Shown here: in pieces, positions 52,000-54,333 of the stretch
Layout: each line of letters starts with the position of its first letter
Numbering within the stretch: the stretch's first letter is position 1
Assembly: GCA_030145275.1 (NCBI GenBank)
Contig: JAQYVV010000017.1
Span: 1-54,333 of the forward strand
DNA from: Desulfurivibrionaceae bacterium
Lineage (GTDB): Bacteria > Desulfobacterota > Desulfobulbia > Desulfobulbales > VMSU01
Direction: 5' to 3'
Length of the DNA: 54,333 nt
The notes under the pieces: model-generated
The model's input: the letters and a program-made list of their open reading frames with translations, nothing else
Database searches by the model: none
What the model was told of the DNA's origin: nothing
Made by a program: the position numbers and the translations under genes

Positions 52000-53099
52000 A
52001 TCTTATACTCCTTTCGGTCGGGCGGAATAATCACTGTGTTTTCACGCATAGGTTGATAATCTAAAGTTTTGTCACGTTCGGGTATCATGGCATCAACGCC
52101 GCACATCTCAGAAGCAAGAGCCCACTCACCAGGGTTTCCACCGATAGTAGCAGGTCGGAGCTTTTTGGCATCCATAACCAGCAGTGTTGTTTCGTCGGGC
52201 AGGGTGCCCATGACTGCATTTGGGCCGTCAATAATGAGGCGTCGGCAGGAATCACGTAAGCCCCGGAGAAATTCACCTTGAGGGTGTTTGGCAAATTCTT
52301 CCGTCTTGAGAGGGGTCAGTACATGCTTGTAGGCTTCTAGTGGGAGTTTTAACTGCTTGGTGACGTAATGGAGAATGTGGGCAAAGACCTCTGAGTCACT
52401 TTGATAACCCATATATCCTGGGAAATTTGAGCCGCTTAGCCACTCTTTAATTGGGATGAAGGCCGTATTTTCACCATTGGTCATGGTTGCCACACCCTGA
52501 AGGAAAAAAGGGTGGCAGGCGTAGAGGTTAATTCCATAGTTGGTGTTTTGTCTTCCCTGGGCCATACATATTCTGGAGGTAATTCGGTTGTCGTTCAGGC
52601 CAAGGGTGTTACCTACATCAAGGGGCCAGCCAACCTCTTTCATAATTGCAACATCTGGCCAGAAAGAGAAAACTGTTAAGTCTCCACCGTGATCTTCGCC
52701 ATTTTTTCTGAGAGCCAAACGAGAAAGCATTAGCTCATTTTCAACTTGCTCAGTGCTGAAATCTTTCCAGTTCTTTGGGTGGTTGTAGACCCGTAAGAAA
52801 TACTTAAATCTGTCTTTTGCCTCAATCAAGTCAGGATTAACCTCAAATTCATGATCGTACTTCAAGGTAAAACCATTTTCCTGCATATAAGCGTCCATTC
52901 GGTGCAGAGCTTCTTCCGAGTGGGCAATGCCGGATAGAATTGGTGAGTCAGGCTGATAATTAAAATCAGTAAAGGTCAGGCCCCGAAGCAGCAGGCCGAG
53001 GCCGCTACCGTCGTATCCTTCCTGCATAGCCTCCATGGCTGTCAGAACAGAATAGGGCGAAAATGCTTCCAACGCTGTTTTCATGGCAAGACGACACAT
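51957..53099 (-). CDS. Glutamate synthase amidotransferase subunit (GltB1)
   Basis: The 380-residue protein is a class II glutamine amidotransferase: after removal of Met1, Cys2 (MCRLAMKT) is the nucleophile. Conserved parts are YDGSGLGLLL, FSFWPDVAIM-adjacent strands, HPFFLQGVATMTNGENTAF and DSEVFAHILHYV. It releases ammonia from glutamine and passes it to GltB2. The 43-base overlap with gltB2 indicates translational coupling. ATG 53099 has AAGGAG upstream. It is the first gene of the three-gene glutamate synthase operon on the minus strand; a family-2 repeat (53200-53330) lies upstream. Confidence 0.92.
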   Translation of the reverse strand: MCRLAMKTALEAFSPYSVLTAMEAMQEGYDGSGLGLLLRGLTFTDFNYQPDSPILSGIAHSEEALHRMDAYMQENGFTLKYDHEFEVNPDLIEAKDRFKYFLRVYNHPKNWKDFSTEQVENELMLSRLALRKNGEDHGGDLTVFSFWPDVAIMKEVGWPLDVGNTLGLNDNRITSRICMAQGRQNTNYGINLYACHPFFLQGVATMTNGENTAFIPIKEWLSGSNFPGYMGYQSDSEVFAHILHYVTKQLKLPLEAYKHVLTPLKTEEFAKHPQGEFLRGLRDSCRRLIIDGPNAVMGTLPDETTLLVMDAKKLRPATIGGNPGEWALASEMCGVDAMIPERDKTLDYQPMRENTVIIPPDRKEYKIWSQFDPFPLHQAA

Positions 53100-53199
53100 A
53101 TTGTCTCTCCTTTATTTGTCTGTGCTTTGTGGTTGGTATAATTAATAGTGAAACTGTCTAACCTGATAGGGGTTGGACATAAATCAAAACAGTTTGAAT

Positions 53200-53330
53200 T
53201 TAGTGCCTTATAACTGAAATCCTGTCACAAAAAACAGGTAAGCGAAGACTCCGAGCATTCCAATAAAGAACAATGCTCCAAAAGGTTGCAGGCCACTGTT
53301 AAGGCATTATTTCCGGTTTATCCGGATTAG
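53200..53330. repeat. Family-2 structured repeat, copy h (with 19-bp module)
   Basis: It starts TTAGTGCCTTATAACTGAAA and ends GTTAAGGCATTATTTCCGG plus TTTATCCGGATTAG. Aligned with copy a (1833-1948) it has one extra block, CAGGTAAGCGAAGACTCCG at 53235-53253, placed after CACAAAAAA. TTAG occurs at both borders. It is in the leader of gltB1, between it and pntB; the rest of the 384-base gap holds the pntB terminator. Confidence 0.82.
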
Positions 53331-53380
53331 TCTATGGTAGATTTAATCCTCACAACATGAGGCTTTTATATCTTGCAAAG

Positions 53381-53427
53381 ATAAAAAGAAAAAAAAGGCG
53401 CTACCGCTATTATCTAAGCGGCAACGC
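53381..53427 (-). terminator. Factor-independent terminator of pntB
   Basis: On the minus strand, GCGTTGCCGCT (53427-53417) pairs with AGCGGTAGCGC (53408-53398), followed by a T-rich run (53396-53381). It lies about 57 bases after the pntB stop codon. Confidence 0.78.
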
Positions 53428-53483
53428 AGGGTGTACAGTTTCGTTATGTTTTTGTCAAGCAGGAAGGCTTAAGGCCTTATGCG

Positions 53484-54333
53484 TTACCCTTTGAGATGAG
53501 TTGTCATGGATTGAATTGATTTCTTGGCATCCCCAAAGAGCATCATGGTGTTGTCTTGAAGAAAAAGTTCATTTTCAATTCCAGCAAAACCAGGATTCAT
53601 ACTGCGTTTAAGAACAATGACAGTTTTGGCTTCTTCCACATTGAGCACCGGCATGCCAAAGATTGGACTGCTGGAATTTGTCTTAGCGGCAGGGTTTACC
53701 ACATCGTTGGCTCCAATGACTAGAACAACATCAGTCTCTGAAAAATCATCATTGATATCTTCCATGGCAAAGAGCTGATCGTAGGGCACATCGGCTTCTG
53801 CCAGAAGAACATTCATGTGGCCTGGCATACGGCCGGCAACGGGGTGGATTGCGTAGCGCACCTCGATACCTTCATCATCAAGGTGGTCTGCAAGTTCACG
53901 GACGGCATGTTGGGCTTGGGCAGCAGCCATACCATATCCAGGCACAATTATCAGAGAGGAGGCATTTTCAAGAACTGTTACCACATCTTCAACGTCATAC
54001 CCTTTGACCGTGCCGGTCGCAGCATTGGCAGCTTCTTCGGTAGCTTCAGATACGGCCCCGAAGGCCCCAAAGAGAACATTTGCCAGGGAGCGGTTCATGG
54101 CATCACACATAATTTTGGTTAAAAAGATACCTGAGGCACCAACCAGAGAACCAACAATGATCAAGGCATTATTGTTTAAGGCAAAACCTGTCATAGAAAC
54201 GGCAACGCCGGAGTAAGAGTTCAGCAGAGAGATGACAACCGGCATATCGGCACCGCCGATGGGAATAACGGCAAGGACGCCGAGAACAAGAGCAAGGCCT
54301 ATAATAATATAAAAGAAAGTGGCATTGGTTGGA
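53484..54333 (-). CDS. pntB: NAD(P) transhydrogenase subunit beta, C-terminal part (5' end outside window)
   Basis: PntB and PntA use the proton gradient to move hydride from NADH to NADP+. The frame is open to the window edge, giving at least 282 residues. Visible are the last membrane spans (FYIIIGLALVLGVLAVIPIGG, ALIIVGSLVGASGIFLTKIM), and the NADP-binding domain III: IIVPGYGMAAAQAQHAV, HPVAGRMPGHMNVLLAEA, VVLVIGANDVVNPAA and IFGMPVLNVEEAKTVIV. The C-terminus FGDAKKSIQSM is typical. NADPH from this enzyme could feed the glutamate synthase encoded just downstream; a terminator (53381-53427) ends its own transcript. Confidence 0.95.
   Translation of the reverse strand, partial: PTNATFFYIIIGLALVLGVLAVIPIGGADMPVVISLLNSYSGVAVSMTGFALNNNALIIVGSLVGASGIFLTKIMCDAMNRSLANVLFGAFGAVSEATEEAANAATGTVKGYDVEDVVTVLENASSLIIVPGYGMAAAQAQHAVRELADHLDDEGIEVRYAIHPVAGRMPGHMNVLLAEADVPYDQLFAMEDINDDFSETDVVLVIGANDVVNPAAKTNSSSPIFGMPVLNVEEAKTVIVLKRSMNPGFAGIENELFLQDNTMMLFGDAKKSIQSMTTHLKG

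Overview
The window reads as a chromosome segment of a Gram-negative anaerobe, most likely a member of the Desulfobacterota (Desulfobulbales-like; inference, not proven by a marker gene here). The reasons are: an archaeal-type split glutamate synthase with ferredoxin domains (gltB1, gltB2, gltB3-gltD) next to pntB; a small membrane-anchored protein with two CxxCH haem motifs; many PAS/GAF/HD/GGDEF signalling proteins; a C-terminal beta-barrel fragment and lipoproteins (outer membrane present); an rpsA-sppA-ihf gene order; and moderate base composition. There are no rRNA or tRNA genes, no CRISPR, no phage genes and no intact transposase.

Layout. 1-4.8 kb: end of an outer-membrane barrel gene, a possible small membrane peptide, greA, a TetR regulator, an in-frame purD-purE fusion and a Sua5/TsaC-type gene. 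4.9-8.6 kb: a four-gene signalling unit (HPt, HDOD, hybrid histidine kinase, stand-alone CheB esterase). 8.6-10.6 kb (minus): tsaE, mini-cytochrome, FAD-dependent reductase. 10.8-16.9 kb: M23 peptidase, mutL, purC, a lipoprotein, then convergent cbpA. 17-20.7 kb: dodecin, a PAS/LuxR regulator, a PAS sensor, a 58-residue zinc ribbon and dus. 21-30.4 kb: accessory stretch with unknown proteins, two aldolases, a hydrolase, a radical SAM protein, a cysteine-rich repeat protein, a DUF1566/PKD/pseudo-caspase protein and a diguanylate cyclase. 30.5-36.3 kb (minus): receiver-TPR protein, GAF histidine kinase, guaA, guaB. 36.9-42 kb: YciO, IHF/HU, SppA, ribosomal protein S1, Nudix and HAD hydrolases. 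42.4-47.5 kb: a nitronate-monooxygenase-like protein, pcnB, bioB, metF, an OmpA lipoprotein. 47.6-54.3 kb (minus): split glutamate synthase and pntB.

How the genes fit together. Purine synthesis is spread over purD-purE, purC, guaB and guaA. Glutamate synthase and transhydrogenase probably link NADPH supply to ammonium assimilation. TsaE and the Sua5-type protein belong to the tRNA t6A pathway. Much of the remainder is signal transduction.

The most unusual content is between the genes. At least two families of short structured repeats fill the intergenic spaces. Family 1 has inverted ends of the GTAAATATTCGAC / GTAACTATTCAG type and, in two copies, perfect 8-bp target duplications (ATTTTATA and TTAGCCAT). 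This is the pattern of non-autonomous IS66-like miniature elements. Several copies sit exactly on stop codons or inside operons. Family 2 has arms TAAGTGCCTTA/TAAGGCACTTA plus a CCGGTTTATCCGG tail, with arm changes in some copies that keep pairing. A 19-bp module, CGGAGTCTTCGCTTACCTG, recurs inside members of both families and as a 22-bp perfect palindrome in the glutamate synthase operon. It appears to be gained and lost as a unit. This nested repeat system is my best candidate for something undescribed.
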